Shown in pieces: positions 16,681 through 25,991 of a stretch of DNA of 54,398 nucleotides. The position numbers and the translations under genes are program-made. Where the stretch lies: positions 1 to 54,398 of the forward strand of contig SAIW01000014.1 in assembly GCA_004028795.1 (NCBI GenBank). The letters are read 5' to 3'. This DNA comes from Chitinophagaceae bacterium (GTDB lineage Bacteria > Bacteroidota > Bacteroidia > Chitinophagales > Chitinophagaceae). Under the pieces are notes generated by a model, which saw only the letters and a program-made list of their open reading frames with translations, was not told the DNA's origin and did not search any database. How positions within the stretch are numbered: the stretch's first letter is position 1; each line of letters opens with the position of its first letter.

Positions 16681-18575
16681 TATCTTATAATACTTATTGT
16701 GCCTTTTTGAATTACCTGCGGTAAACCGTTTAATGAATAAGAAGAAACCCAAACATATGTACCGCCCTCTAATTGCAAACCTTTATTAATACCCATCCAT
16801 TTTTTATAAGGGTCTGTTGATTGAAACAGAATTTCACCCCATCTTCCGTAAACGGTTAATGTATAATTCTTCAATGCTGCTAAATTACCTATCGGTCCAA
16901 AGCCATCATTTCTTCCGTCACCATTGGGTGTAAAGCCCGAAGGGAAATAAATATCAGAACAATCAACTGTTACACTTATCGTATCAGCACCTGTGCAACC
17001 ATTGTTATCGGTAACTTTTACTGAGTACACTCCTGTTTTAGTAACGATATAAGTTGATGCGATGGTATTATCGTGCCATAAATAACTGTTGAAAGAACCC
17101 GGTTGCAAGAGCAGTTGATTACCCGGACAGAAGCTGGTATCATTCCCTAAAAAAACATTTACTGCAATGGTAGTATCAGCAAGTGTAATGGTATTGTTGT
17201 TAATACAGCCATTGTTATCAGTAACATTTAATGTGTAATTGCCCGATGGAATATTATTTAATGAAGCAGTTGTTTGTCCGCTATTCCATTGATAAGCATA
17301 AGGCGTTATTCCTCCGCTAACGGTGGTAGTTATAGAACCATTATTATTACCGCATTTAGCTTTTACAGTTTGAATAGAAGTATTGATAGCAGTAGGTTCT
17401 GTCAATGTAATACTTGATGTAACAGTACATGCATTGGTTGCATTAACTGTAACCGTATAAGAACCTGCTTTTACATTATTAATGCTTGCTGTTGTTTGAA
17501 CGGGATTGGTATTCCAGCTATAATTATAAGAACCATTACCGCCATTTACAGTTGCTGTTACTGCACCTGTTGCATCACCATTACAATTAATGGTTGAAGT
17601 AATACTTGTACTAACACTTAATACAGTAATATTTTTTTGAACGGTTGCTGTTGAACCATTTGAAAAGGTAATAACTTCTGTAACAGTATAAGTTCCCGCA
17701 GAAGAAAAGTTATGTGTTGGCGAAGCAGAAGATGAAGTGTTGTTACTGCCACTGGCAGTATCACCAAAATCCCACGAATAAGTCTTGGGACAGTTAGTAC
17801 CTGTAACTGTTGTAAATGCTACAGTATTATTAGCTGCACAGGTATAAGTAAAATCTGCTGTTGTTGCGGGTGCTTCATTAATATAAATATCATCAATACC
17901 AACACCATCAAAATCGTTGCACTTAGTACCTGCACCAAATAAAAAACGGAAACGCAGATTTGTTTTTCCTGCCAATGCAGCTAAACTATGTTGTGCTGTA
18001 ACCCAGTTATTCGGTCCGCCACCAATGCCGCAATTGGTACCTGCATCGCTGTAAGCTGTTGTTTTGGTATTGCCTGTCCAACCGCTACCGCCTAATGTAT
18101 TAACGCTTGATGTATTAAACCAATTGCTTGAAGGACATGCGATATAATCACTGTAAGTTCCTAATGCAGCCCATGAGTTACCGCCATCAATACTGTATTG
18201 AAAGGTTACACCATCATAAGTTTTTTCTGTATTCCAGAATATTTTAAAACTGATGTAGGGGTTGGTTAATGAAGAGAAATCAAAGCAGGGGCTAAGTATC
18301 CAGGATGATTCATTATTAGGATATGACCCGCCTGTTAAACCTCCGTTTACCCAACATTTAGTTCCGCTTCCTGCAGTTTTTATATACGGTTTATTAGGTG
18401 TTCCCCAAACCCAGGTAGAAGCATTGCCGCCTGTAACCCAGTTACCATTGCTGTTTTCAAAATCTTCACTGTAAGGAAAAGTATTAACCGTTGTGCTGCA
18501 TTGAGCAATAACATGACTGTGCAATGCAAATAAAAATATTGCAACGGATAAAAAATTATGTGTTTGTTTTATCAA
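16680..18575 (-). CDS. T9SS type B (gliding-motility C-terminal) secreted protein with PKD and SprB-like repeats
   Basis: A 631-residue secreted protein. Residues 1-24 are a signal peptide. Residues about 31-235 are a jelly-roll or MAM-like beta domain (YSEDFENSNGNW, GVTFQYSIDGG, GVGIDDIYI). Residues 239-318 form a PKD domain (YSWDFGD at 266-272). Two SprB-like repeats follow (about 320-396 and 397-470; INCNGDATGAVTATVNGGNG is typical). An Ig-like region reaches about 538. The C-terminal 90 residues are a gliding-motility-associated sorting domain (FPSGFTPNGDGRNDGF, YGRWGEILFQ). The type IX system should carry it to the surface, where it may act as an adhesin. The gene stands alone. Confidence 0.9.
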   Translation of the reverse strand: MIKQTHNFLSVAIFLFALHSHVIAQCSTTVNTFPYSEDFENSNGNWVTGGNASTWVWGTPNKPYIKTAGSGTKCWVNGGLTGGSYPNNESSWILSPCFDFSSLTNPYISFKIFWNTEKTYDGVTFQYSIDGGNSWAALGTYSDYIACPSSNWFNTSSVNTLGGSGWTGNTKTTAYSDAGTNCGIGGGPNNWVTAQHSLAALAGKTNLRFRFLFGAGTKCNDFDGVGIDDIYINEAPATTADFTYTCAANNTVAFTTVTGTNCPKTYSWDFGDTASGSNNTSSSASPTHNFSSAGTYTVTEVITFSNGSTATVQKNITVLSVSTSITSTINCNGDATGAVTATVNGGNGSYNYSWNTNPVQTTASINNVKAGSYTVTVNATNACTVTSSITLTEPTAINTSIQTVKAKCGNNNGSITTTVSGGITPYAYQWNSGQTTASLNNIPSGNYTLNVTDNNGCINNNTITLADTTIAVNVFLGNDTSFCPGNQLLLQPGSFNSYLWHDNTIASTYIVTKTGVYSVKVTDNNGCTGADTISVTVDCSDIYFPSGFTPNGDGRNDGFGPIGNLAALKNYTLTVYGRWGEILFQSTDPYKKWMGINKGLQLEGGTYVWVSSYSLNGLPQVIQKGTISIIR

Positions 18576-18627
18576 TCTCTCAGCGTATTCAAAGAACGCA
18601 ATTTACAGTGTTGCTATGTAAAACAAA

Positions 18628-18676
18628 AGTATAAGAGTGCGACGTTCCGAAGGAGTCCTTTGGACAAAGAACGCTA
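18628..18676. repeat. REP-like imperfect palindrome between the T9SS protein gene and gmk
   Basis: The left part GTATAAGAGTGCGACG resembles the complement of the 23-bp repeat found at 30218 and 33646 (GTACAAGTGTGCGACG). The rest is palindromic: GTTCCGAAGGA faces TCCTTTGGAC, and the outer GCGACGTTC faces GAACGC. It lies in a divergent intergenic region and has no coding potential. Confidence 0.6.
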
Positions 18677-18749
18677 CCATAAAAACAAAAGCCGATCTAA
18701 AAAATAAACTTAGCAAAACAAACATTCGTTTTTTGTAGTTTATTTGTAA

Positions 18750-19328
18750 ATGGCAGCAAACTATAACCCGAAACTGATTATTCTTACTGCACCCAGCGGT
18801 GCCGGAAAAACTTCTATCACACATTTTTTATTGAATCATTTTCCGCAATTGTGTTTCTCTATTTCTGCCGCAACAAGACAAGCAAGAGAAGGAGAAGTAA
18901 ACGGAAGAGATTATTATTTTATGAGTATGGATGACTTTATACAAAAGATAAAAGACAATGCTTTTGTGGAATGGGAAATGGTGTACGAAGGAAAATATTA
19001 CGGAACCTTGAAGGAAGAATTAGAACGCATCTGGCATTTGAATAAAGTACCTGTTTTAGATATTGATGTTAAAGGAGCTATACATGTACAGCAGCAATAT
19101 CCGCAAACAACCTTATCAATTTTTATAGAGCCGCCAAGTGTAGAAGAGTTGAAAAAAAGATTATCTGCCCGAGGAACAGAAAGTGAAGAAAGTATTGCAA
19201 CACGTGTAAATAAAGCATCGTACGAAATTTCATTCAAACATCATTTCACAAAAATTATTGTGAATGATGTGTTTGATAAAGCCTGTAAAGAAGCGGAAGA
19301 AACAGTAACAAAATTTTTAGAGAATTAA
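18750..19328 (+). CDS. gmk: Guanylate kinase
   Basis: A 192-residue enzyme that phosphorylates GMP to GDP with ATP, essential for nucleotide synthesis. The P-loop TAPSGAGKTS is at 13-22. The GMP-binding segment starts SISAATRQAREGEVNGRDYY (S, R and Y contacts), the LID/core strands read VLDIDVKGAIHVQ, and the arginine-rich lid has KKRLSARGTESEE. Length and order match bacterial guanylate kinases exactly. It is divergent from the T9SS adhesin-like gene. Confidence 0.97.
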   Translation: MAANYNPKLIILTAPSGAGKTSITHFLLNHFPQLCFSISAATRQAREGEVNGRDYYFMSMDDFIQKIKDNAFVEWEMVYEGKYYGTLKEELERIWHLNKVPVLDIDVKGAIHVQQQYPQTTLSIFIEPPSVEELKKRLSARGTESEESIATRVNKASYEISFKHHFTKIIVNDVFDKACKEAEETVTKFLEN

Positions 19329-19334
19329 GATGTT

Positions 19335-19430
19335 TAACCACAGAATTGTTTGAGTTATACACGGAGAAAACAGGGAAACTCTTTTAAAACTCTGTACAAG
19401 CCTCCGTTTCCTTTGCGATAAAAAATAATA
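19335..19430. repeat. Degenerate member of the CGCAGAG/CTTTGCG palindrome family
   Basis: The 96-base gap after gmk contains ACCACAGA, CACGGAGAAAACAGGGAAAC and, further on, CCTCCGTTTCCTTTGCG followed by an A-rich tail. This is the same left-arm and right-arm vocabulary as the better copies at 25517 and 43000, but decayed. It has no coding capacity. Confidence 0.5.
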
Positions 19431-19510
19431 TAAGTAGTGTTTTAAATTATAGATTTGGTTTTTAATTTCATGATTCATCACTCACGACTCACAATTAAAA
19501 TATTTGCCAT

Positions 19511-20332
19511 ATGAGTTTTAATAACAAAACTGTTTTTATAACCGGAGCCAGCAGAGGTATTGGTAAAGCCATTGCATTAAAATTGGCAAAAGAAGGTGCC
19601 AATATTGTTATTGCAGCAAAAAGTGTTGAAGAAAACCCCAAGTTGGGCGGAACCATTTTTTCTGCTGCTGAAGAAATGAAAGCCGCCGGTGGCAATGCTT
19701 TGGCAGTACAAACAGATATTCGTTTTGAAGAACAGATTGAAGCCGCTGTAAAAAAAGCCGTTGAAACTTTTGGCGGTATTGATATTGTAATTAATAATGC
19801 CTCTGCCATTCAGTTAACAGGCACAGAACAAACAGAAGCCAAACGTTTTGATTTAATACACAGCATTAATGTGCGGGGAACGTTTTTAGTTACAAAACAT
19901 TGCGTGCCGCATTTAAAGAAATCTACCAATGCACATATTCTTACTTTATCTCCACCTATTAATATTATTCCTAAATGGTTAGGCCCGCATGTGGCTTATA
20001 CCATGAGTAAATTTAATATGAGTATGATGGCTTTAGGTTGGGCAGAAGAATTTAAGAAAGCTAATATTGCAAGTAATGCATTATGGCCCAAAACAACGAT
20101 TGATACTGCTGCCGTAAGAAATTTATTAGGCGGTGAAGCATTGGCTAACATGAGCAGAACGGTTGATATACTGGCAGATGCAGCTTATTATATTGTAAGC
20201 AAAGAAAACTTACAATACACCGGTAATACTTTTATTGATGAAGAAGTTTTGGCGAAAGAAGGCATTACAGATTTATCGAAATACTCCGTTGTGCCTGGAG
20301 GCAGGTTGTTTACTGATTTGTTTGTTGATTGA
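19511..20332 (+). CDS. HSDL2-like short-chain dehydrogenase
   Basis: A 273-residue SDR. The dinucleotide-binding loop TGASRGIG is at 11-18, NNAS near 96-99 stabilises the sheet, the catalytic Ser is in LTLSPPINI, and the active Tyr and Lys are Y163 and K167 (YTMSK). The SPP loop and the WP(K) segment (SNALWPKTTIDTAA) mark the HSDL2-like subgroup of unknown substrate, often linked to lipid metabolism. It lacks the SCP2 tail of eukaryotic HSDL2. A TAGATTTG box (19450-19457) could be its -7 element. The next gene starts 28 bases after its stop. Confidence 0.88.
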   Translation: MSFNNKTVFITGASRGIGKAIALKLAKEGANIVIAAKSVEENPKLGGTIFSAAEEMKAAGGNALAVQTDIRFEEQIEAAVKKAVETFGGIDIVINNASAIQLTGTEQTEAKRFDLIHSINVRGTFLVTKHCVPHLKKSTNAHILTLSPPINIIPKWLGPHVAYTMSKFNMSMMALGWAEEFKKANIASNALWPKTTIDTAAVRNLLGGEALANMSRTVDILADAAYYIVSKENLQYTGNTFIDEEVLAKEGITDLSKYSVVPGGRLFTDLFVD

Positions 20333-20360
20333 TTTAAAGAGCCTTGTCAAAAAAACTTTT

Positions 20361-20954
20361 ATGAAAGCTTTATTGCTTTTTACAATTTTCTTATACACGC
20401 ATTCCTATTGCCAAACCGGAAATAGCCAAAGTCTACTTGATACTGTTTTAAAGAATCAAAGTGGCTTATTCATTCATTCAAAGCCAATAGTAATTACAAG
20501 ACTTGACAAGAAAGAAATGTGGTTTTATTTTGAAAACGTCAGAGATTTTTCAAATAGAAAACTCGATACTTTAATGTTCTCTGAAATTATTGATAATACA
20601 AAAGATTCTGATACAACTAATTGGAGAGATGATGAGTTGAAAAACTCTTTATTAGTTAATAGTAGAGAAGAAGACATTTCAAAAAAATATCTTATCGAAA
20701 AGTTTAGATTGAATGATAAAAAGCAAGAAAAGTTTTACATCAAACAAATTAAAGGGTTTAATTCAACTGAAAGTGTGGATAGAAACCTGTTTTATATTTC
20801 AAGGCCTGTCTTTGATAATTCAAAAACTTTCGCAATTATTGAAACTGATAATGGGCATAGTTATCTGGGAGGTGGCGGGAATATTACTTTATATCAATTG
20901 CAAGGCGATAATACATGGAAAGAGATCGGAATAATTTTAAATTGGCGATATTAA
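20361..20954 (+). CDS. Secreted protein of unknown function
   Basis: A 197-residue protein from ATG 20361. A longer frame begins inside the SDR gene, but the internal ATG starts a clear signal peptide (MKALLLFTIFLYTHSYCQ), so it is preferred. The mature part is polar, with Lys/Asp-rich stretches (ARLDKKEMWFYFE-like, FRLNDKKQEKFYIKQI) and an ending with SYLGGGGNITLYQLQGDNTW. I recognise no family. It may be co-transcribed with the SDR gene. Confidence 0.65.
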   Translation: MKALLLFTIFLYTHSYCQTGNSQSLLDTVLKNQSGLFIHSKPIVITRLDKKEMWFYFENVRDFSNRKLDTLMFSEIIDNTKDSDTTNWRDDELKNSLLVNSREEDISKKYLIEKFRLNDKKQEKFYIKQIKGFNSTESVDRNLFYISRPVFDNSKTFAIIETDNGHSYLGGGGNITLYQLQGDNTWKEIGIILNWRY

Positions 20955-20971
20955 ATTATTTTTTATTGTAA

Positions 20972-22276
20972 TTATAGCCCCAACTTATTCTCCAACCTTT
21001 TCAATTCTATTTCTGCTGCTTTGGCTGCATAAGATAAATTGATTAAACGGTAAGCAGCATCTTCATAACTTTTTTGTGCTTCACGCAATTCTAAAATAGT
21101 AGCCTGTGCTAATTGATAACGTTGTTGTGTTAAATCAACCAACTGCAATGCAATCTGATAAGTGTTTTGTTGTGTATTTAATTGAGATAAGTTATTGTTA
21201 TATGCCTGAAAAGTTTTAACAGCATCGTTCTGTAAATTTAACAATAAACTCTGCTTTTGTGTTTTAGCAATTTTGGTATTAACAGATGCAATCTGTTGTT
21301 GCTTTTTATAAATACCGCCATTATAAATAGGGACAGTAACACTTAAGCCAGCAAATGGCCCGTAGCTTTGGTTTAGTAAGGTTTGTCCGGCTGCACTTTC
21401 TGTTCTTCCGAAGTTTATACCGGTATTAAAACGTAAGGATGGATAACGCAATGCTGCAGTTTCTTTTTCAATTAACTCATTAATTTTTATCTGCTCATCT
21501 GCAGCCATTAAATAAGAGTTGGTATTAATAGCGTTTAATACTTCATCTAATTTCAAACTCTTTTCAACCCAAATACTGTCGTTTATAGTTACCGAACTAT
21601 CAGGGTTGGCACTTAATAAGGTTAATAAATCGCTCTTGGCCTGACTTGCAATTAATTCCTGTGCTTTATAATCCTGCAATCTGGCATTCAAATCAATCTG
21701 GCTTTGAAATAAATCTGCATTATTCGCCATGCCCACACTTTGCTTTACCTGAACCAACTCTAATTGTTTTTTAGAAAGATTGATTGAAAACTGTAAAGCC
21801 TTTAAATAAGATGTTTGCCTTACCACGTCAAAATACTTTACACTTACCGATGCAATGGTTGTTTGAATTTGTGCCGTTAATTGTTGCTGACTTTGTTTCT
21901 CTAATTCTTCTAAACGTTTTTTAGTGGCAACCACATGTAAGCCATTGTATAATAAAATACTTCCGCTAACATTTGCGTTTAAAGCATTGCTCGATGCACC
22001 GTTACGGCTTATTTCATTAATGCCCGAAGATGAATTTATTTTCTGATTAATGTTTACAACAGATTCCTGGTCACTGGCAGTACCTGTAACCGAGGGTAAA
22101 CCACCTGCCACACCATAATCGTTATTAATGGTGTTGATGTCTGCATTGCTTTTGGCAATCTGAATATCGTAGTTGTTTTTTAAAGCAAGATTAATGGCAT
22201 CTGTTAATGTTAAATTAGGTTGTGCTGCACTTGCTGTTGCAATTAAAATAAAAGCTACACCAAAATATCTCTTCAT
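20972..22276 (-). CDS. TolC-family outer-membrane channel protein
   Basis: A 434-residue protein. Residues 1-18 are a signal peptide (ends ASA, then AQ). It begins with the family's LTLTDAINLALKNNYDIQIA and has two long Gln/Ala-rich coiled regions, each followed by beta strands (ISRNGASSNALNANVSGSIL; FAGLSVTVPIYNGG). VPIYNGGIYKKQQ is a typical second-half marker. TolC proteins form the outer-membrane duct of tripartite exporters or T1SS. No RND or adaptor gene is next to this copy, so its partner is elsewhere or shared. It is separate from the second tolC-like gene at 49889-51229. Confidence 0.9.
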   Translation of the reverse strand: MKRYFGVAFILIATASAAQPNLTLTDAINLALKNNYDIQIAKSNADINTINNDYGVAGGLPSVTGTASDQESVVNINQKINSSSGINEISRNGASSNALNANVSGSILLYNGLHVVATKKRLEELEKQSQQQLTAQIQTTIASVSVKYFDVVRQTSYLKALQFSINLSKKQLELVQVKQSVGMANNADLFQSQIDLNARLQDYKAQELIASQAKSDLLTLLSANPDSSVTINDSIWVEKSLKLDEVLNAINTNSYLMAADEQIKINELIEKETAALRYPSLRFNTGINFGRTESAAGQTLLNQSYGPFAGLSVTVPIYNGGIYKKQQQIASVNTKIAKTQKQSLLLNLQNDAVKTFQAYNNNLSQLNTQQNTYQIALQLVDLTQQRYQLAQATILELREAQKSYEDAAYRLINLSYAAKAAEIELKRLENKLGL

Positions 22277-22333
22277 ATAGGTGAAGTTAGTATTACTGTT
22301 TTAGCAGTAAAATTAATTATACAAACGGGCGAA

Positions 22334-23050
22334 TTATTTAACTAAAGTACCCACATTCATTCCCTGAACAACCTGTAATAAATTGCCGGGTCTGTTCATA
22401 TCAAACACAATTATGGGTAATTTGTTTTCCATGCAGAGTGTAAAAGCAGTCATGTCCATAACTTTTAAATTTTTGCTTATGCAATCTTCAAAACTTATGT
22501 TTTCATAACGTTTAGCTGTCGGGTCTTTCTCTGGGTCGGCATTGTAAATACCATCAACTCTGGTACCTTTCAAAATAACATCAGCTTTCATTTCAATAGC
22601 ACGTAAACTGCCTGCTGTATCTGTTGTAAAATAAGGGTTACCGGTACCGGCACCGAATATTACTACACGGCCTTTTTCTAAGTGGCGTAAAGCTTTGCGG
22701 CGAATATAAGGCTCTGCTACCTGCTCCATATTAATGGCACTTTGCAAACGGGTATAAACACCTATTTTTTCCAACATTGCCTGCATAGCCATTGCATTAA
22801 TTACGGTTGCCAGCATGCCCATATAATCTCCGTGAGCCCTTTCAATACCGCTATCGGTTTCATTCATGCCTCTGTAAATATTACCACCGCCAATAACAAT
22901 TGCTACCTGCACGCCTAAGTCTGTAACTAATTTAATATCATTGGCATATTGCTCAATTACTTTCGGGTCAAACGGGTCTCCGTTTTTTTGACTGCCTAAT
23001 AAAGCTTCACCTGAAAGTTTAAGCAAAACACGTTTGTACTTGGGTAGCAT
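22334..23050 (-). CDS. pyrH: UMP kinase
   Basis: A 238-residue enzyme converting UMP to UDP. The start [20 protein letters not shown] was chosen over an upstream ATG (23140), which would add thirty unconserved residues. The amino-acid-kinase signatures are KLSGEALLG (11-19), [11 protein letters not shown] (51-61), the hexamer-type helix [33 protein letters not shown], and the C-terminal MDMTAFTLC. The enzyme is allosterically tuned by GTP and UTP in most bacteria. It stands downstream of no obvious partner here. Confidence 0.96.
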   Translation of the reverse strand: MLPKYKRVLLKLSGEALLGSQKNGDPFDPKVIEQYANDIKLVTDLGVQVAIVIGGGNIYRGMNETDSGIERAHGDYMGMLATVINAMAMQAMLEKIGVYTRLQSAINMEQVAEPYIRRKALRHLEKGRVVIFGAGTGNPYFTTDTAGSLRAIEMKADVILKGTRVDGIYNADPEKDPTAKRYENISFEDCISKNLKVMDMTAFTLCMENKLPIIVFDMNRPGNLLQVVQGMNVGTLVK

Positions 23051-23255
23051 GGGGAGATTAGATTGTTTCGTTTGCAAATAACCTGATTTTTTGTAAGCAA
23101 GCCAATTATTTATGTACGATTTACGATGTGTAGTGTACAATGTATTTTCGTTGAAGTTTTAAAATCCGGTTAATGGTTTAATCTCGTCAACGGTTTAATA
23201 ACTCAATGGCGGTTGAAACATAGTGTTTATTTTTAATTTATTATAACATAAAGTA

Positions 23256-24401
23256 ATGGTTAGCATCAATTCAAAATTACCACAGGTAGGCACCAATATT
23301 TTTACAGTAATGAGTTCATTGGCTGCTGAATATAATGCAGTTAATCTGGGTCAGGGTTTTCCTGATTTTATGATGAGTGAAGAGCTGATTGCTTTGGTGA
23401 ATAAAGCCATGCAAAAAGGGTATAATCAATATGCCCATATGGCTGGCTATTCTTTGTTACGGGAAAGAATAGCAGAAAAATGTAATGCATTGTATGGAAG
23501 TAATTTAAATGCTGATACTGACATTACTATTACGCCAGGTGGTACTTATGCTATTTACACAGCTTTTACAACTATATTAGAAAAGGACGATGAAGTAATT
23601 GTTTTTGAACCTTGTTACGATAGTTATATTCCTAACATTGAAGTAAACGGAGCAAAAGCAATTCGTATTTCATTGCAATATCCATCTTACCATATTCCAT
23701 GGAATGAAGTGCAACAAAAAGTAACTGCTAAAACTAAAGCCATTATTATTAATACACCGCATAATCCCACAGGCTTTGTGTTAACTGAAAATGATATAAT
23801 TGAGTTGAAGAAAATTGTTGCAGGTACTAACATTATTATTATAAGCGATGAAGTATATGAGCATTTAATTTATGATGGTATTCAACATCAATCAATTTTA
23901 AGAGATGCCGAATTAATGCAAAGAAGCTTTGTATGTTTTTCTTTTGGTAAAACATATCATTGTACGGGCTGGAAAATCGGCTACTGTATTGCATCTGCTG
24001 CGTTAATGAAGGAATTCAGAAAAGTACATCAGTTTAATTGTTTCAGTTGCGATACACCAAAACAAATTGCATTAGCAGAGTATATATTGAACAAAGATGC
24101 TTACATGCAATTATGCAGTATGCTTCAGGAAAAAAGAGATTATTTCAGAAACTTAATGCAGGAAACACCATTTACCTGCTTACCATCGCATGGTAGTTAT
24201 TTTGAATGCTACAGCTATAATTTCACTGATGAATCTGAAAGAGATTTAGCCATACGTTTAACCAAAGAATATGGCGTTACAGCGGTACCTGTATCTGCTT
24301 TTTATAAAGAAGGAAATGATAATAAAGTATTGCGTTTTTGTTTTGCCAAACAGCAAGAAACTTTAGAAAAAGCAGTAGAAAGGTTAATAAAGTTAAAATG
24401 A
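23256..24401 (+). CDS. PLP-dependent class I/II aminotransferase (methionine aminotransferase-like)
   Basis: A 381-residue fold-type I transaminase. The markers are VNLGQGFPDF near 31-40, the YAHMAGYSLLRE loop, TPGGTYAIYTA, NTPHNPTGFV with the conserved Asn/Pro, SDEVYEHLIYDG, and the PLP lysine K232 in SFGKTYHCTGWKIGY. The last segment (RFCFAKQQETL) ends the small domain. The overall pattern is closest to YbdL/KAT-like enzymes that use methionine or aromatic keto-acid partners. It could act in methionine or tyrosine turnover together with the FAH-family gene 103 bases downstream (inference). Confidence 0.9.
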   Translation: MVSINSKLPQVGTNIFTVMSSLAAEYNAVNLGQGFPDFMMSEELIALVNKAMQKGYNQYAHMAGYSLLRERIAEKCNALYGSNLNADTDITITPGGTYAIYTAFTTILEKDDEVIVFEPCYDSYIPNIEVNGAKAIRISLQYPSYHIPWNEVQQKVTAKTKAIIINTPHNPTGFVLTENDIIELKKIVAGTNIIIISDEVYEHLIYDGIQHQSILRDAELMQRSFVCFSFGKTYHCTGWKIGYCIASAALMKEFRKVHQFNCFSCDTPKQIALAEYILNKDAYMQLCSMLQEKRDYFRNLMQETPFTCLPSHGSYFECYSYNFTDESERDLAIRLTKEYGVTAVPVSAFYKEGNDNKVLRFCFAKQQETLEKAVERLIKLK

Positions 24402-24437
24402 TGTTTAACAGTTTAAAGTTTAAAAGTTAATAACTAA

Positions 24438-24477
24438 GCCTTTGCGTTCTCTGCGTCTCTGCGTGCAATAAAATCTT
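24438..24477. repeat. Half-copy of the CGCAGAG/CTTTGCG palindrome family
   Basis: CCTTTGCGTTCTCTGCGTCTCTGCG followed by an A-rich tail stands just upstream of the FAH-family gene. It matches the right arm of the element at 43000-43079 (ACTTTGCG...CTCTGCGGT). Confidence 0.6.
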
Positions 24478-24504
24478 CTACATTCGTTTAAAAATTTCTA
24501 ACAG

Positions 24505-25512
24505 ATGAAGCTTGTTTCTTATTTGAATAATGGTGCAGACCAATTAGCTTTTTTAGTGGATGGATTTTTATATGACTGCGATTTTGTACATCCTGAATTA
24601 GCCGGCAACATGAATATGTTTTTACAGTTTTGGGATGATATGTTCCCCATTGCACAAACTGTAAACAACGCCATTATTGATGGCAGAATTAGTAAAGAAA
24701 AAGGTATTGATTTAAACGAAGTAAAATTGTTGGCTCCGGTTCCCTTTCCTGCAAGTTGCAGAGATGGTTATGCTTTTCGTCAGCATGTAGCAGCAGCCCG
24801 CAGAAACCGTAAAGTGCCTATGATTCCTGAGTTTGACCAGTATCCTATTTTTTATTTCACCAATCATCACAGTATTCAGGGGCCGGGTGATATCCGTTGT
24901 ATGCCTGACCATTTTAATAAGCTTGATTTTGAGTTAGAAGCTGCCATTGTGATTAATAAAACAGGTAGAAATATTCCTGCTGAAGAAGCAGATAATTATA
25001 TTGGCGGCTTAATGATTATGAATGATATGAGTGCCAGAACATTGCAGATGGAAGAAATGTTATTGAATCTCGGCCCTGCCAAAGGAAAAGATTTTTCAAC
25101 CGTTATCGGGCCTTGTTTAGTAACCTTAGATGAATTAGAACCATTTGAAGTTGCTGCAAAACAAAATCATGTTGGTAAAAATTGGAATTTACAAATGAAA
25201 TGTTGGGTGAATGGAAAGCAAGTAAGTGAAGGCAATGTAGCAGATATGGATTGGACTTTTGCTGAAATTATAGAACGATGCAGTTATGGTGCAACTGTTT
25301 TTCCGGGAGATGTTATCGGCAGCGGAACAGTAGGCACAGGTTGCTTTTTAGAATTAAACGGCACCGGTAAATTGAACGATGAAAACTACACAGAGCAATG
25401 GCTACAGGAAGGAGATATTATTGAAATGGAAATAGAAGGTATTGGTAAACTAAGCAATACCATTGTAAAAGAAGACAGCGATTTTTCTATTTTAAGTAGA
25501 AAGAAAAAGTAA
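24505..25512 (+). CDS. Fumarylacetoacetate hydrolase family protein
   Basis: A 335-residue FAH-superfamily enzyme. The metal-binding Glu-rich strand is visible as KLDFELEAAIVINKTGRNI, followed by NDMSARTLQ, KGKDFSTVIGPCLVT, and near the C-terminus GSGTVGTGCFLE with FPGDVIG. Such enzymes hydrolyse or decarboxylate beta-diketones and 2-keto acids, often in aromatic degradation. True fumarylacetoacetases and 2-keto-hydrolases share these features, so the substrate is open. It probably belongs with the adjacent aminotransferase. A repeat element (25517-25591) fills the gap after its stop. Confidence 0.85.
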   Translation: MKLVSYLNNGADQLAFLVDGFLYDCDFVHPELAGNMNMFLQFWDDMFPIAQTVNNAIIDGRISKEKGIDLNEVKLLAPVPFPASCRDGYAFRQHVAAARRNRKVPMIPEFDQYPIFYFTNHHSIQGPGDIRCMPDHFNKLDFELEAAIVINKTGRNIPAEEADNYIGGLMIMNDMSARTLQMEEMLLNLGPAKGKDFSTVIGPCLVTLDELEPFEVAAKQNHVGKNWNLQMKCWVNGKQVSEGNVADMDWTFAEIIERCSYGATVFPGDVIGSGTVGTGCFLELNGTGKLNDENYTEQWLQEGDIIEMEIEGIGKLSNTIVKEDSDFSILSRKKK

Positions 25513-25516
25513 GTTC

Positions 25517-25591
25517 ACCGCAGAGTCGCTGAGAACAGAGAGTTTCGCTGAGTTCTCTGTGAAAACTTTGCGTACTCTCTGTCTCTCCGGT
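25517..25591. repeat. 75-bp palindromic element, left flank of the GxxExxY gene
   Basis: The element begins ACCGCAGAGTC, runs through GTTTCGCTGAG and AAACTTTGCGT, and ends CTCTCCGGT, an imperfect inverted repeat of its own start. Its first 36 bases (25517-25552) are an inverted near-copy of 25992-26026 on the other side of the GxxExxY gene. The same plan appears at 43000-43079. Confidence 0.75.
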
Positions 25592-25604
25592 AAATAAAAT
25601 TATA

Positions 25605-25991
25605 ATGACAAGAGAAAGATTAAATGAATTAGGTGCAATTATTTTAGATGCCTGTATTACTGTCCATAGAGAATTGGGAGCAGGCTTACTTGAATCTGCT
25701 TACACTAATGCATTGCTTAGAGAATTTGAATTAAGAAATATCTGTGCACTAAATCAAGTAAGTATTGAAATGAATTACAAAGGGAAAGATTTAGGTAAGG
25801 TATATGTGATAGATATTCTTGTAGAAAATGAAATTATTTTAGAAATCAAGTCCGTAGATGAGATACACCCAATTCATGAAGCTCAACTGATAACTTATTT
25901 AAAAATTGCAGATAAAAGATTGGGTTATTTAATAAACTTTAATGTTCCACTTTTAAAAGATGGCTTTAAGAGAAAAGTAAATGGTTTCTAA
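25605..25991 (+). CDS. GxxExxY protein (PD-(D/E)XK-like nuclease superfamily)
   Basis: A 128-residue protein of the GxxExxY family, named for GLLESAY at 27-33. The family has the PD-(D/E)XK nuclease fold. The putative active-site residues are all in place: E30, D70 (YVIDILVENE) and E80-I-K82 (ILEIKS), followed by the conserved QLITYLK helix. The biological role is not established. The gene is enclosed by inverted copies of a palindromic repeat, one ending 13 bases before its ATG and the other starting on the base after its TAA. Its neighbours are metabolic enzymes, so this unit looks inserted. Confidence 0.9.
   Translation: MTRERLNELGAIILDACITVHRELGAGLLESAYTNALLREFELRNICALNQVSIEMNYKGKDLGKVYVIDILVENEIILEIKSVDEIHPIHEAQLITYLKIADKRLGYLINFNVPLLKDGFKRKVNGF

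Noticed and set aside
18603-18824. Minus-strand frame of 73 codons before gmk
   Set aside because: It runs through the REP-like palindrome and into the start of gmk on the opposite strand; no conserved features.
20235-20360. Longer N-terminus for the secreted unknown protein
   Set aside because: The extra 42 codons overlap the SDR gene and precede a good signal peptide starting at 20361.
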